Of a DNA stretch of 64,000 bases, positions 1 through 14,531 are shown piece by piece. The notes below the pieces were generated by a model. That model ran no database searches, was not told where the DNA came from, and saw nothing but the letters and a program-made list of their open reading frames with translations. How positions within the stretch are numbered: position 1 is the first letter of the stretch; the number at the start of each line of letters is the position of its first letter. The translations under genes and the position numbers were made by a program. This DNA is from Ridgeia piscesae (taxonomy: Eukaryota; Annelida; Polychaeta; Sabellida; Siboglinidae): NCBI GenBank assembly GCA_025642075.2, contig JAODUO010001084.1, positions 1-64,000 of the forward strand, read 5' to 3'.

Positions 1-202
1 GTTTTATTTAGTTTATATCTTAATGGATGTAGCATTATTGGAAAAGTAAATATTTTTTGCCCAACATAATTGTTTTGGCGTATAATTTTTATTGAAATAT
101 TACAGATATTGATAGTTGGCCGGGATTTTATCGAATCACAAATTTTGAATAACCCGAATACAACTGAGTCTTTGGACAAAGTAAACCGGTAGACCTAAGT
201 TA

Positions 203-2320
<2,118 letters not shown>

Positions 2321-2441
2321 GTGGTGGTCCCAGATTCGACCAGTCCAGGATTCGACCGAATCTGGGACCGCGACGGTAGCGGTCCCAGATTCGACCCGGG
2401 CCAGGATTCGCCTTTGTTACTAACGTAGTTTCCGTTAGTAA
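2321..2441. repeat. Left inverted-repeat cluster of a 5.3-kb segment
   Basis: The arm at 2321-2354 reads GTGGTGGTCCCAGATTCG followed by ACCAGTCCAGGATTCG. Its reverse complement occurs at 7654-7688 with a single extra base. Inside the cluster GGTCCCAGATTCG (2326-2338) pairs with CGAATCTGGGACC (2357-2369), and a third copy starts near 2381. A separate perfect 9-bp stem (TTACTAACG / CGTTAGTAA, 2417-2441) closes the cluster. This could be the terminal repeat of a large non-autonomous DNA element, or two independent insertions of one short element in opposite orientation. Confidence 0.6.
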
Positions 2442-3030
2442 TACATCAAGTATTGAAATCATATTGTTATTATGCACATCTTTAGTAAAAAAGGATTAAC
2501 TTATGTGATAATTTTCACTCACTCGAACGTGTTGTGTTATTTAGAGCGTTGTTTTTCGCCAGTCGAGGTTATAATTAGTATCGAGGCTACAGTAATAGGT
2601 GACGCGTGGCGCTGTCTATATGCACAGCCGCGGTTTTTCTGGACTGAAGAGGTGAAGGGGACATTTCCTATGCAGTCCCACTCAAGCTAAAAAGTGGGGG
2701 ACACGTCACCTTCATCCCATACCGATCAATGCCCATGCATGCTTAATGATATAAAATATATAGATGCTGCCATGGTGTACCATGCACAAGAGGTATTTGT
2801 AATCTGTTAGTATAACAGATTCCACCCTACAGGATGAAAACCCCTTTTTGGGTATCCCATTAAATGCTGCTATTAATAATAGTAAATAGTATATAACTGC
2901 TATTGTGCCAACATCCTTAGAAATCATGCTGAGAGTTGGTCAATATCAAAATCGATAAGACACATAATTTGTCAACAGATATATGTATACGCCAGGGAGC
3001 TATGGTGGTTATGAAGGCGTGAATTTAACA
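2442..3030. other. Unassigned spacer inside the 5.3-kb segment
   Basis: I see no supported gene. Short open frames here lack splice sites, codon bias or recognisable domains. Confidence 0.4.
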
Positions 3031-4607
3031 TTCCAGGTCAAATCAATCACTCAAAACATCACCCGACTCCAATTTTCAGGAAATTTAGTACAGTTGTTGC
3101 CTCATGCGAAATATCAAAATAAAAATCTAGGTCAAGTATCATTGAAGATATAGGTCACTGAACTTTGACCCAAATCGCATACTGACTGCTACATTAATGC
3201 CTGTAACTCTGTTATTAATAAAGCCAGAGAAACAATCAATGTATCATTGGAAAGCCTATAAACATGCACACATAATTAAACATTAGTGTAAATAAGAATG
3301 TTGTAATTTTTGAAATTTGACCTTTAACCTCAAATATCCAAAACACGTATCCTCTGATTTTGCTAATATTTTACACAATATCCTATACCATTGCTGAAGA
3401 GTCCCTGAAAATATTAGAGTGGGCAAATAATAATCTTCAGAGATACATTAAATTAAGTACACCCGTGAATGAAAAACTGCACCAGGATAGCACTGTATAA
3501 CCCAATATGAACATACAGCATAGTCTCTGATGTGTAAATGATATATGTATATGTACTCACTAATTACACATTTCATTACTTCACCTTTTTCAGATCAATT
3601 GAAATATTATCTCTCAGTCTAATGAAACTGAAATCATCACACATGAAGCTGATCAACTGTCAATATAATTCAATCTGCAATGCTTATCATATGTATTATG
3701 CAATACAATTTTGGTCATTTGTATGCTTTAACTTTGGGCTCTGTATGCCATAAATCACATAACATTACAGACAAAATTTACATGTGCATGATCTTGTCAC
3801 TCTGATGGATAATTGCATAACAATAACCCCTGGTATATTGCATAGCAGTTATATAATTAGTGAGCATATATACATATATGGATTTATACATCAGAGATTG
3901 TGCTGTAAGTTTGTATTGCACAGGTTATGCAGTGCTATCTTGGGGCAGTTTTTCATCCACAGGTGTACTTAATTTAATGTATCTCTGAAACTTATTATTT
4001 GCCCACTCTAATATTTTCAAGGACTCTTCTGCAATAATATTGGATCATGGGTACACAATATTAGCAAAATCAGAGATTGTGCTGTATGTTTCTATTGGGT
4101 TAAACAGTGCTATCCTAGCTTGTGCAATTTTTCATCTACGGGTGTACTTAATTTAATGTATCTCTGAAACTTATTATTTGCCCACTGCCCCACTCTAATA
4201 TTTTCAGGGACTCTTCTGGCAATAGTAGAGGATAATGTCTACAAAATATTAGCAAAATTAGAGGATACATTTATGGGTATCTGAGGCCAAAGGTCAAATT
4301 TCTAAAATTACAACATTCTTATTTGCCCTATTGTTTAAATTTTATGACAGTTATATGCACATGTTTATTGGCTTTCCGATTATATATTGTTTATTAATAG
4401 CAGAGTTACAGGCATTACTCTAGCGGTCAGTATGCAAATCGGGTCAAAGTTCAGTGACCTATATCTTCAATGATACTTGACCTAGATTTGTATTTAATGT
4501 TTTATTTTGATATACTCATGGGAACCAACAACTGTACTAAATTTCATTAAATTTGGAGTCGGGTGATGCAAAAATTGCCAAAAAGTGATTGATTTGACAT
4601 GGAATGA
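3031..4607. mobile_element. Foldback (long inverted repeat) element
   Basis: The arm from about 3031 to 3500 is repeated in reverse complement from about 4086 to 4607 with diverged but continuous similarity. Shared words include AATCAATCACT, TCACCCGACTCC, TCACTGAACTTTGACCC and GTACACCCGTG. The outer edge reads GGTCATTCCATGTCAAATC on the minus strand at its right end. Part of the right arm is also tandemly duplicated, about 3893-4075 against 4073-4262. There is no coding capacity, so this is a non-autonomous element. A related copy sits at 33263-33636 in a WTAP intron. Confidence 0.8.
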
Positions 4608-4624
4608 CCCAATGGCGGAATTTG

Positions 4625-5196
4625 GCTACAGTTGTTATTGATCTGATACAACTTTCACATGAATATTAGCATAATTACAAGGGTAAATGCAATGTTTCGG
4701 TCAATAAGCCCATACCAGGGGTATTTGTGCACAAAGGCATACCAGTTGGAATTGAACCAACAACTGAAACCGAGACATTAGTATTTCCCCTTTAAATTTT
4801 CAAAGCAAATTTATAAAATAAATTGATAAATCCAATGACAAGTTAATTATCTTTATAAAACTACATAATTTGGTGAATGCATGTCAACTTCTCTCTTGGA
4901 TCCCCAATGTCCAGGCTGGTGAAACAGTACTGGTGACTTACAACAGGTAGAAGATCTAATGAAGAAACAAGTTAACAACTACATATGTTCTCATAAGGAA
5001 ACAACAAGTTGTTAAAATAAGAACATTCACAACATAGCATTTTCATTCCTTTATTATTAAAGCCAATAAAGCATCAACACACTTATTTTTCACAATTTCA
5101 CAACACAATTACCAATAACAGTTTCCTGTTTTTAATAGGTGAAACATACATCCAGACAAAGAAGACAAAATTATGAATCTGTTCATGACATTTAAT
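4625..5196. other. Unassigned AT-rich spacer
   Basis: No gene, RNA or repeat structure that I can support. It lies between the foldback element and the last exon of the tentative minus-strand gene. Confidence 0.4.
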
Positions 5197-7374
5197 TTAA
5201 TTTAATAAAGTATTTACTAATACAGTGTCTGGTTTTGAACAGGGTTGGTGGGGGGCCAAGTACTTGTTAGTACTACTAGTACTCATGGTTAACCAAGAAC
5301 AAGCTATTGTTGTCCAGCTGCTCAAGGTCAGCCTGCCTTGGCGCTGTTCATCCAGTTGAAGCTTTGCCTTGTCCACCCTTGCCTGGAGAAACATACATTT
5401 AATTTTTAAATACAAGAACCCACATTGTTAAGCCTCCTAAGCATACTAATCTGCAAAAGATATTATGTAAAGTCGACATCAAATAATATGATGAAATGCA
5501 ATTGTCTGTTATACAATGTACTGACTATATGTTTTGTTTGCGCCTTCTACATAAACTAGCAATGTTAGGGATAATATGAACTACAGCAACAAAATAAGAC
5601 AGCTAGCAATTATAAACACTGTTGTGTTGGTATGGTAGGGCTTATTATAAATTATCAGGTTAGGAATTAATTAGTGAGTAGGTGTTTAGACCAGAGATGA
5701 GCTAAGTAGTGGTAGAGGAACCAGAAACCACCTGTCAATAATTACCAGTAGTCTAGTCAATGTCATTATCTTTAAATATGCTTGGTGGAAATGTGAAGAC
5801 CCCCAAATCACATGTTAATAATTACCAGTAGCCTAGTTGATGTCTTTGTCTTTGTGTATGCTTGGCAGGAATTATTGGTTAATTTGAATGTGTAGTCAGG
5901 CTAGCTTAGATATAGAAGATTGTGAGAATAAAGTTGAGGGAGTTGGTCAGCAGGAGCTGAGCATGCAGGGTGTCTGTCTGTGTGTGGTCACACAAAAAAG
6001 TATTGTGTTGTAACTGGCTGGACATCTATGTAGATGTGATTAGTGCAGTGGGTCGTAATTTGAGGATATAATAAAGTGGATTGTAGTATTTAATCTTGTT
6101 TGGAAATTCTTTTAATTGGTACCCCCCCTTGGCACCTGTATATCTAGGTCATTAACTTTGGGGTTTCATCTCTATTACTACCCCATAGTGGACATGTGTT
6201 TTCTATTAACCCAAGTGAAACCCAGCAGGCCAGTTGGTCATTAATATTATTTTGTCTGGTCCCAGTGGGGCATGCACTAGATAGTGGATACATCCAGTTC
6301 ATACTTTGTCACAGTTTGTTAACCCTAAGATACTTATACAATGTCAATGTAATGTTATGCTAACATGGTATATCGTGAATACTTAACTAACTACAATTAA
6401 TTAATGGTTACAGATAAAGTCATACCTACATCCATGAGCTGAGACTGAGAGTGAGAATAAAACTTGTCATAATACTAAATATTAACTAACACTAGTTGTC
6501 AGAATGTTGACACTATCCAGTGATACCCAATTCCTTTGTAGGACATTATCATAGTACGATGATAGCAAGAACACAATTTTGGGTAATAATTTGTGTGACA
6601 CTCACCAGTATAAGCTGTAAGGTATCTTACTCAAGTCACATGAAACTTTCAAAGCAACAGAGACATATATAACAGCATCTCATATAACCACTGTGTACTG
6701 CAACCCTTTTGATGAAGAAATAGTCCCTGTCACTTTCATTCACTAACGTTATGAGGATGACTAAGTTATGCAAATAAGTTTTAAAATGGTAAACTGGAAA
6801 GTATGTTTCGACAATAAAATTGTCATCAAGGTAGGCATATAAATACATGACTTTTTTCCTGGTTACACAGTGTAGACAAGATACACGATTTTAGAGAGCA
6901 ATACTGGTTTATATTACTATAAGATTTAAAAAAAAAGTTTTAACCACAATCATGGAATTTAAGATTTAGCACACTGATACACTGTGAAAGACGGTTCTGG
7001 TTTTTTTTTTTGGTAGTAGCAATAAAGTGGTTTAGCCAAGGTATAGCGAATATTAGTCCTACCAGTATGCGCTGAGCATCTGTGTGAATAGCCTCTGCCC
7101 TTCGGGAAGTGTCATTGCGCGTAATTTTCAATTCCAAGTCCAATTAAATTTAATGGGACAACATAAAAACAAGTTTAGTTGTACTCGAGTATCTACTGAA
7201 TTACTACTTATAGGCTATGCTGGCAAAATTAGGCTAATAACTGAAACTTGTATTTTACTTACCGTCTACCTCATACTTTTGATCCCTCGTCGCTTTGCCG
7301 ACCGCGTCTCTCAGACGTCTGCTGATTCCACGGCGATGCGATCCGTGAATCAAAAATTCCTTCACGCATGACAT
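5197..7374 (-). CDS. Tentative small multi-exon gene, function unknown
   Basis: I do not recognise the product. A first coding exon can be proposed at 7263-7374: ATG at 7374, 37 codons beginning MSCVKEFLIHGSHRRGISRR, ending in phase 1 at a consensus GTAAGT donor. A phase-compatible exon follows at 7063-7094 (product AIHTDAQRIL). A terminal exon with acceptor CTCCAG starts at 5382 and reads ARVDKAKLQLDEQRQ, a charged, helix-like stretch. After that the most protein-like continuation (ADLEQLDNNSLFLVNHEY, stop near 5276) is in another frame, so the last exon may be frameshifted, wrongly joined or pseudogenised. The upstream block at 7500-7650 looks like a real promoter, which is the best reason to take this gene seriously. 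It lies inside the inverted-repeat-bounded segment. Confidence 0.33.
5640..6130 (+). mobile_element. LTR-like or other repeat fragment
   Basis: A GT-rich block quite unlike its AT-rich surroundings. It contains a direct duplication of about 75-90 bp sharing AATTACCAGTAG and TATGCTTGG (about 5735-5795 against 5815-5870), an AATAAAG signal near 5928 and another near 6070, and then a run of C. The layout resembles a solo LTR, but I find no matching partner LTR or target-site duplication, so this call is weak. Confidence 0.28.
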
Positions 7375-7504
7375 ATATTCCGTATATTCGTCCTACATTT
7401 CGAAAACAATGTACACACTTCTCGTGGAACAAGTTACAATATCAAACGGATTGACTGCTGGCTGGGCTATCACCAAGACCAACACAAACTCGGATCATGG
7501 CGTG

Positions 7505-7650
7505 CTCTGACGTTTACATGCGCATGCGCAATGTCCGTTTAGTCGAATCTCGGCCCGGGCATGACGTATGCCGTTGCCACTACGTCACAGCGCGTCAGAA
7601 CAGCTAAAAAATTATCATTGCGCATGCGCGCGCATGCGCGATATGCGTTT
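7505..7650 (-). promoter_or_regulatory. GC-rich promoter with NRF1 and CRE-type motifs
   Basis: Three NRF1-type palindromes (GCGCATGCGC-like) occur: one near 7521-7533 and two overlapping at 7620-7640. CRE-like half sites are also present: TGACGTATG near 7562, CTACGTCAC near 7580, and TGACGT near 7509. It is a CpG-rich island in AT-rich DNA, 130-270 bp upstream of the proposed ATG at 7374. The arrangement is typical of metazoan housekeeping promoters; its use here is inferred. Confidence 0.55.
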
Positions 7651-7653
7651 AGA

Positions 7654-7688
7654 CGAATCCTGGACTGGGTCGAATCTGGGACCACCAC
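7654..7688. repeat. Right inverted repeat partner of 2321-2354
   Basis: CGAATCCTGGACTGGGTCG continues into AATCTGGGACCACCAC, the reverse complement of the left arm with one inserted base. It is followed at once by a CTCF-like core (CCGCCCTCTGGTG, 7690-7702). A segment resembling the one after this repeat recurs near 47400-47470 (GGTAATACT...AAATAAACAGAAA type), which suggests a dispersed family. Confidence 0.6.
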
Positions 7689-7888
7689 ACCGCCCTCTGG
7701 TGTCTCTCAGACCGGCTTTGAAATAACAAATTAAATAAGTAGTTTTATCAGGTAATACTCTACTGTAAAAAGTAATCAACCATATCACGAACAAATAAGC
7801 AGAAATGCAAATTTTTCGTTGTTAGTTTTTCATCTCATTTATAAATTTCTACTTTTTATTTTGTGCATAAGGCCATAGAAGTCACACA

Positions 7889-8854
7889 GCCCTAGCGTCT
7901 GTAGTACCACTGCTCGAACCAGATATTTAGCTGTGCACGAACTCCGACGTAGCCATCAGATGGCATCACTGTTTGGGATTAATTCATGTTTACTTGTTTT
8001 ATTGTTTGCATGTATAATAATAATAATAATTAATGTTTATATAGAACAAAATGTGGAAATTTACCGGTGTGTAATATGTTCAACCCATTACTTTCAATAG
8101 GGCCTGTAAGTGGGTCACGATACATGGCGAGACTCCGCGCGACTGGAGCTGATTGTGGACTGGACACAAGAATAATATTCTAACGATGGATGACAGTTGT
8201 AGCTTCCGACTGATAAATACTAGGAAAATCAGGTCATAAATGTCTTGTGTTATACCTTTCTTATCTTACATGTCTGATTTAATATTGAGTTTACCACACT
8301 ATTATAGACATATAGCGATTTACGTAGAGCAGATAATAGACACGATTTTACGCCGTATGTGCCTTTTACGGGATTTGCGTTTTACATTGTTGTACGTTGC
8401 GGTTTCGATAAACACTTATATCTGACAAGTTATCTAAATGCACATAATCATAACACATGTATACGTTTGCCCAAAACAGGTTGTACTGCGCGAAAAAATT
8501 GCACCCTTCATTATATTAGTCAAGATCGCCAAACACAAGTCAAGTACTTGCCGCTAATGCCATGCCCATGGTAACCACCATAATAATAGATTAAAATTCA
8601 TGTTTTAAGTGATCGTTGTCACCGGCAAAGTGTTCCATTGCTTCTGCTTGTAATAATCCTTCGGACAATATAACTGAAATACGCTATTTGGGAACAGTTC
8701 GATTATTACGACCAAAAACAAAACAAAGTAATATATGTTAACATGGAGAATGTGGACTTCCTGCCTCCAATTGCCCCGCGCGCGAGACTTATACGCCCTA
8801 TAGAAAAATAGAAACCCTGTATATTTTATACCCCCTGTTATGTTTAGCAACTCC
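7889..8854. other. Unassigned spacer before the 31-bp minisatellite
   Basis: No gene supported. It contains a short AAT run near 8010 and a GC-rich patch near 8770. Open frames here are short and lack recognisable products. Confidence 0.4.
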
Positions 8855-11730
8855 ATCACTTGAAGACAGAGACACGTGTCAATGTATCACTTGAAGACAG
8901 AGACACGTGTCAATGTATCACTTGAAGATATAGACGTGTCAATGTATCACTTGAAGACATAGACACGTGTCAGTGTATCACTTGAAGACAGAGACACGTG
9001 TCAATGTATCACTTAAAGACATAGACACGTGTCAGTGTATCACTTGAAGACATAGTCACGTGTCAATGTATCACTTGGAGACATAGACACGTGTCAGTGT
9101 ATCACTTGAAGACATAGTCACGTGTCAATGTGTCACTTGAAGACATAGACACGTGTCAATGTATCACTTGAAGACATAGACACGTGTCAATGTGTCACTT
9201 GAAGACATGGACACGTGTCAATGTATCACTTGAAGACATAGACACGTGTCAATGTGTCACTTGAAGACATGGACACGTGTCAGTGTATCACTTGAAGACA
9301 TAGACACGTGTCAATGTGTCACTTGAAGACATGGACACGTGTCAATGTGTCACTTGAAGACATAGACACGTGTCAATGTGTCACTTGAAGACATAGACAC
9401 GTTTCATCGTGTCACTTGAAGACATAGACACGTGTCAACGTGTCACTTGAAGATATAGACACGTGTCAGTGTGTCACTTGAAGACATAGTCACGTGTCAA
9501 TGTGTCACTTGAAGACCTAGACACGTGTCAATGTGTCACTTGAAGACATAGTCACGTGTCAATGTGTCACTTGAAGACATAGACACGTGTCAATGTGTCA
9601 CTTGAAGACATAGACACGTGTCAATGTGTCACTTGAAGAGATAGACACGTGGCAATGTGTCACTTGAAGAGATAGACACGTGGCAATGTATCACTTGAAG
9701 ACATAGACACGTGGCAATGTGTCACTTGAAGAGATAGACACGTGGCAATGTATCACTTGAAGACATAGACACGTGTCAATGTGTCACTTGAAGAGATAGA
9801 CACGTGGCAATGTGTCACTTGAAGACATAGACACTTGTCAATGTGTCACTTGAAGACATAGACACGTGTCAGTGTGTCACTTGAAGACATAGACACGTGT
9901 CAATGTGTCACTTGAAGACATAGACACGTGTCAGTGTATCACTTGAAGACATAGTCACGTGTCAATGTGTCACTTGAAGACATAGACACGTGTCAGTGTA
10001 TCACTTGAAGACATAGTCACGTGTCAATGTGTCACTTGAAGACATAGACACGTGTCAGTGTATCACTTGAAGACATAGTCACGTTTCATCGTGTCACTTG
10101 GCGACATAGACACGTGTCAGTATATCACTTGAAGACATAGTCACGTTTCATCGTGTCACTTGAAGACATAGACACGTTTCATCGTGTCACTTGAAGACAT
10201 AGACACCTGTCAACGTGTCACTTGAAGACATAGACATGTGTCAATGTGTCACTTGAAGACATAGACACGTGTCAATGTATCACTTGAAGACATAGACACG
10301 TGTCACTTGATGACATAGACACGTGTCAGTGTATCACTTGAAGACATAGTAACTTGTCAATATGTCACTTGAAGACATAGACACGTGTCAGTGTGTCACT
10401 TGAAGACATAGACACGTGTCAATGTGTCACTTGAAGACATAGACACGTGTCAGTGTATCACTTGAAGACATAGTCACGTGTCAATGTGTCACTTGAAGAC
10501 ATAGACACGTGTCAATGTATCACTTGAAGACATAGTCACGTGTCAATGTGTCACTTGAAGACATAGACACGTGTCAGTGTATCACTTGAAGACATAGTCA
10601 CGTTTCATCGTGTCACTTGGAGACATAGACACGTGTCAGTATATCACTTGAAGACATAGTCACGTTTCATCGTGTCACTTGAAGACATAGACACGTTTCA
10701 TCGTGTCACTTGAAGACATAGACACGTGTCAACGTGTCACTTGAAGATATAGACACGTGTCAGGGTGTCACTTGAAGACATAGTCACGTGTCAACGTGTC
10801 ACTTGAAGACATAGACACGTGTCAGTGTGTCACTTGAAGACATAGTCACGTGTCAACGTGTCACTTGAATACATAGACACGTGTCAATGTGTCACTTGAA
10901 GACATAGACACCTGTCAACGTGTCACTTGAAGACATAGACATGTGTCAATGTGTCACTTGAAGACATAGACACGTGTCAATGTATCACTTGAAGACATAG
11001 ACACGTGTCAATGTGTCACTTGATGACATAGACACGTGTCAGTGTATCACTTGAAGACATAGTCACGTGTCAATGTGTCACATGAAGACATAGACACGTG
11101 TCAATGTATCACTTGAAGACATAGACACGTGTCAATGTGTCACTTGAAACATAGACACGTGTCAATGTATCACTTGAAGACATAGACAGGTGTCAATGTA
11201 TCACTTGAAGACATAGACACGTGTCAATGTATCACTTGAAGACATAGACACGTGTCAATGTGTCACTTGATGACATAGACACCTGTCAATGTGTCACTTG
11301 ATGACAGACACGTGTCAATGTGTCACTTGAAGACATAGACACTTGTCAATGTATCACTTGAAGACATATAGAGACACGTGTCAATGTATCACTTGAAGAC
11401 ATATAGAGACACGTGTCAATGTGTCACTTGAAACATAGATACGTGTCAATGTATCACTTGAAGACATAGACAGGTGTCAATGTATCACTTGAAGACATAG
11501 GCACGTGTCAATGTATCACTTGAAGACATAGACGTGTCAGTGTATCACTTGAAGACATAGACGTGTCAATGTATCACTTGAAGACATAGACAGGTGTCAA
11601 TGTGTCACTTGAAGACATAGACGTGTCAATGTATCACTTGAAGACATAGTTACGTGTCAATGTATCACTTGAAGAAATAGACAAGTATCAATGTATCACT
11701 TGAAGACATAGACAAGTATCAATGTATCAC
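8855..11730. repeat. 31-bp minisatellite, about 93 units, with E-box palindromes
   Basis: The unit is TCACTTGAAGACATAGACAC followed by GTGTCAATGTA. Most units include the 10-bp palindrome GACACGTGTC, which contains the E-box CACGTG. Variants alternate at fixed positions (GTGTCAATG, GTGTCAGTG, CGTTTCATCG, CGTGGCAATG), and blocks of variants recur together, indicating higher-order duplication. Period is constant apart from a few short or long units near 10300 and 11290-11580. There are no unique spacers, so it is not a CRISPR array. Confidence 0.98.
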
Positions 11731-11807
11731 GGCACATACAATTTTTGGATGAGGATGGCGTCGATGCAATCTAAATTTGTTTGACCATTGGATTTGTTTA
11801 TATTTAC

Positions 11808-12040
<233 letters not shown>

Positions 12041-12904
12041 ACTTACTTACTCAGTGCCTTGATCGACCTGGTCGTCGAGGGGGACACAAACAATGTTGCA
12101 GCTGTGATCTTTCTCCATTCCTGTCTGCCAGTAGTTGTGCTGAGGAGCTCAGGCACGGCGGCGTCTGCCGTCCAGTGTGCTATGCAGGATGATCTTCGGG
12201 AGGCTAGTGTGTCGTGTTACATGTCCAAGTCATGCCAATTTCCTACTCTTGACAGTTACCAATAAAAGTTCTTGCGAGCCAACCAGGAATGTGATCTTGT
12301 TCGACATTTTGGGTTTGTTTATATATACGGGCAGCTTTCTGGCACTCAGTTCCTTGACTCGACCCAAGAATGTAGTCGTCGAAAAAAGTGAGATACAAGT
12401 GATCTGAATAAGTTGTACTTAGTTGTGAAACGTAGGTTACTAGTTCTCCAGATCCTCGCTAATGTTGCCATGGCTGTCGTTGCTGAGGCAATCCTGGGGC
12501 ATATTTCTGTGACGCAGCCACCATCCTTAGAGATGATTGCTCCATGATATTCGAAGCTGCTGACTTCTTCAGTTTTGTCGTCATTCGTGATTGTGTTAAT
12601 ATTTGCAAAGTCCCTAATGTAAAGATGTTGATTGTAATTGCAAATGGAGTATTATACAAAAGGGTGCCCTGTGATTGCCTTTATTTTACCACCGGACAGT
12701 TCACCTGTTGAATAAATAAATAGCATTAAATGACCAATTTGTTTCTTTTTAAATAGTGTGCACAACGTCAATTAGTCAATGGTCTATAGAGGTGAATATG
12801 CACAGAAATAGCAGCAGATGATTTTCAGCCATTGTCAAAGTGAGCGTATTAATGTTTGGATGTCTTTCTGAAAGGTGTCAAGTTCACTATTTATTGGTCT
12901 GATA
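12041..12904. other. Unassigned spacer
   Basis: Mixed-composition sequence with no gene I can support. Short frames on both strands lack domains or convincing splice sites. Confidence 0.4.
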
Positions 12905-13142
12905 CAGTTAATTACACAGTACAATGTGGACTCGTGTGACAGTTCGATTACACGGAGCTGTGGCATTGAATTCGGCTGCACGGAGTTGTAGCAGTTCAAT
13001 TGCACTGAACTGTGGCAACTCGGCAGTTAATTTCACAGTACTATGTGGACTCGTGTGCCAGTTCAACCGTGCGGAGCTGTGGCATTTAAGTCGGCTGCGC
13101 GGAGTTGTGGCAATTCAATTGCACCGAGTTGTGGCTATTCGG
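12905..13142. repeat. 119-bp tandem duplication with inner 30-bp repeats
   Basis: The segment 12905-13023 is repeated directly at 13024-13142 (CAGTTAATT, TGTGGACTCGTGTG, GAGCTGTGGCATT). Each copy is built from degenerate units of about 30 bp with the word CGGAGTTGTGGCA. An open frame of 105 codons crosses it and has no recognisable product. Confidence 0.8.
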
Positions 13143-13789
13143 CCGCATGGGGTATCTGTGGCATTCCGGCTGTATGGAGCGGTGTCGGAGAATGTAGGTA
13201 AAGTGCTTGCTTCATTCCTGTTACTTGGCACAACAGAGTAATTGAAAATTACTAAATCAGTGTCATCACAGAATTACAAGTACGGCACTGTACATGTTTA
13301 ACGACGACAAAAAATATATCGGGCGCCATTGCAATCGGAACATAACGTTTTAATTACTTATAGTAAGACGCGCCACATATCATGAAATATTGGTCTCGAC
13401 TAGGTTATGAATAAACAAACTCTCCCTATCCTATTTTACATGTGAGGTCTGGGTGAACCGGGTCTTTCAAAGGTCGCACTGTTGAGCCATGATACGGGAA
13501 TGTTTGGTTGGTAACCAGACGGAAATCTCTTTCGTCACGTTTTGTCAATAATGCCACTTTCGTCTTGGCTTCGGTAGCGACGTACAGCGACCCATCACGA
13601 GCTCGACCAGCTTACTTGAACGGGTGGTTTGCAGTAAGAGTTAGTGTTGAGGAACAACACCGCGTGCCATATGCATTGTCTTGTGATGGTTCCTTGCCCG
13701 GCCTCCTCTCTCGTGACACGTCTGTCACGTAGAACACGTCACTTGCTGCGTTTCCCCTTTCGTTTAGCAACCGGCTTTTCCGGGTTCCG
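13143..13789. other. Unassigned spacer downstream of the fibrinogen-like gene
   Basis: No gene supported. On the minus strand this would hold the 3' UTR of the fibrinogen-like gene; I cannot place a polyadenylation site with confidence. Confidence 0.4.
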
Positions 13790-14462
13790 TTAATTACGAA
13801 GTGGGGGCAATGGGTACTGCGGCCGCTCCGCGAGTACGCCGCGTTTTTGCCGTTTAGCTGCAGGACTCCGACCTTCGTCTACCGTTATCAGCCACTCGCC
13901 GAAGGATTGCGCTGCGGTACCAGCCTGTGAGAGCATCATCTGCGAGATTGCTGCACCACCTCTTGTCGCTTGCTGCATCGTTGGCATGTCTGATGTGATC
14001 CTGCTTGGTGTCCACGGCTTTTCTACGGTGTGCTTTTTAGCGACCTCTTCCGTCGCTGAAGGACTATCTGCGTCCGTCTTTGTGTCTGTCATTGTCTTTT
14101 CAGTGGTGACCACGGTGCGATATGTGACGATCATACGGAAGATCATCACACATATCACACCGAACATCATCCAGAAATTGCAAACTATGACGACCAACGG
14201 CCCGAGGAAAGGTATATGCGCAGGCCTCTTTGGTGTGCCTTTTCCAGTCACATTAACAGTCGTTGGTGTGGAAAATTCACCAGTAGAAACATTTAAAGAA
14301 GCAGGAACAGAAATATTTGTAATAGAAGTAACGGAAGAAAGTGTAGTAGAAATAGGAGGAGGAGGAGAACTGGTAGTATTAATAGGATGATGAGGAATAG
14401 TATTGGTAGTAGCAGTAGTAGTAGTAGTAGTAGTAGTAGTAGGTAGTAGCATTAGTAGTAGT

Positions 14463-14531
<69 letters not shown>

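Noticed and set aside
8855..11730. CRISPR-like regular array
   Set aside because: Units are contiguous 31-bp repeats without unique spacers, in a eukaryotic genome; it is a minisatellite.
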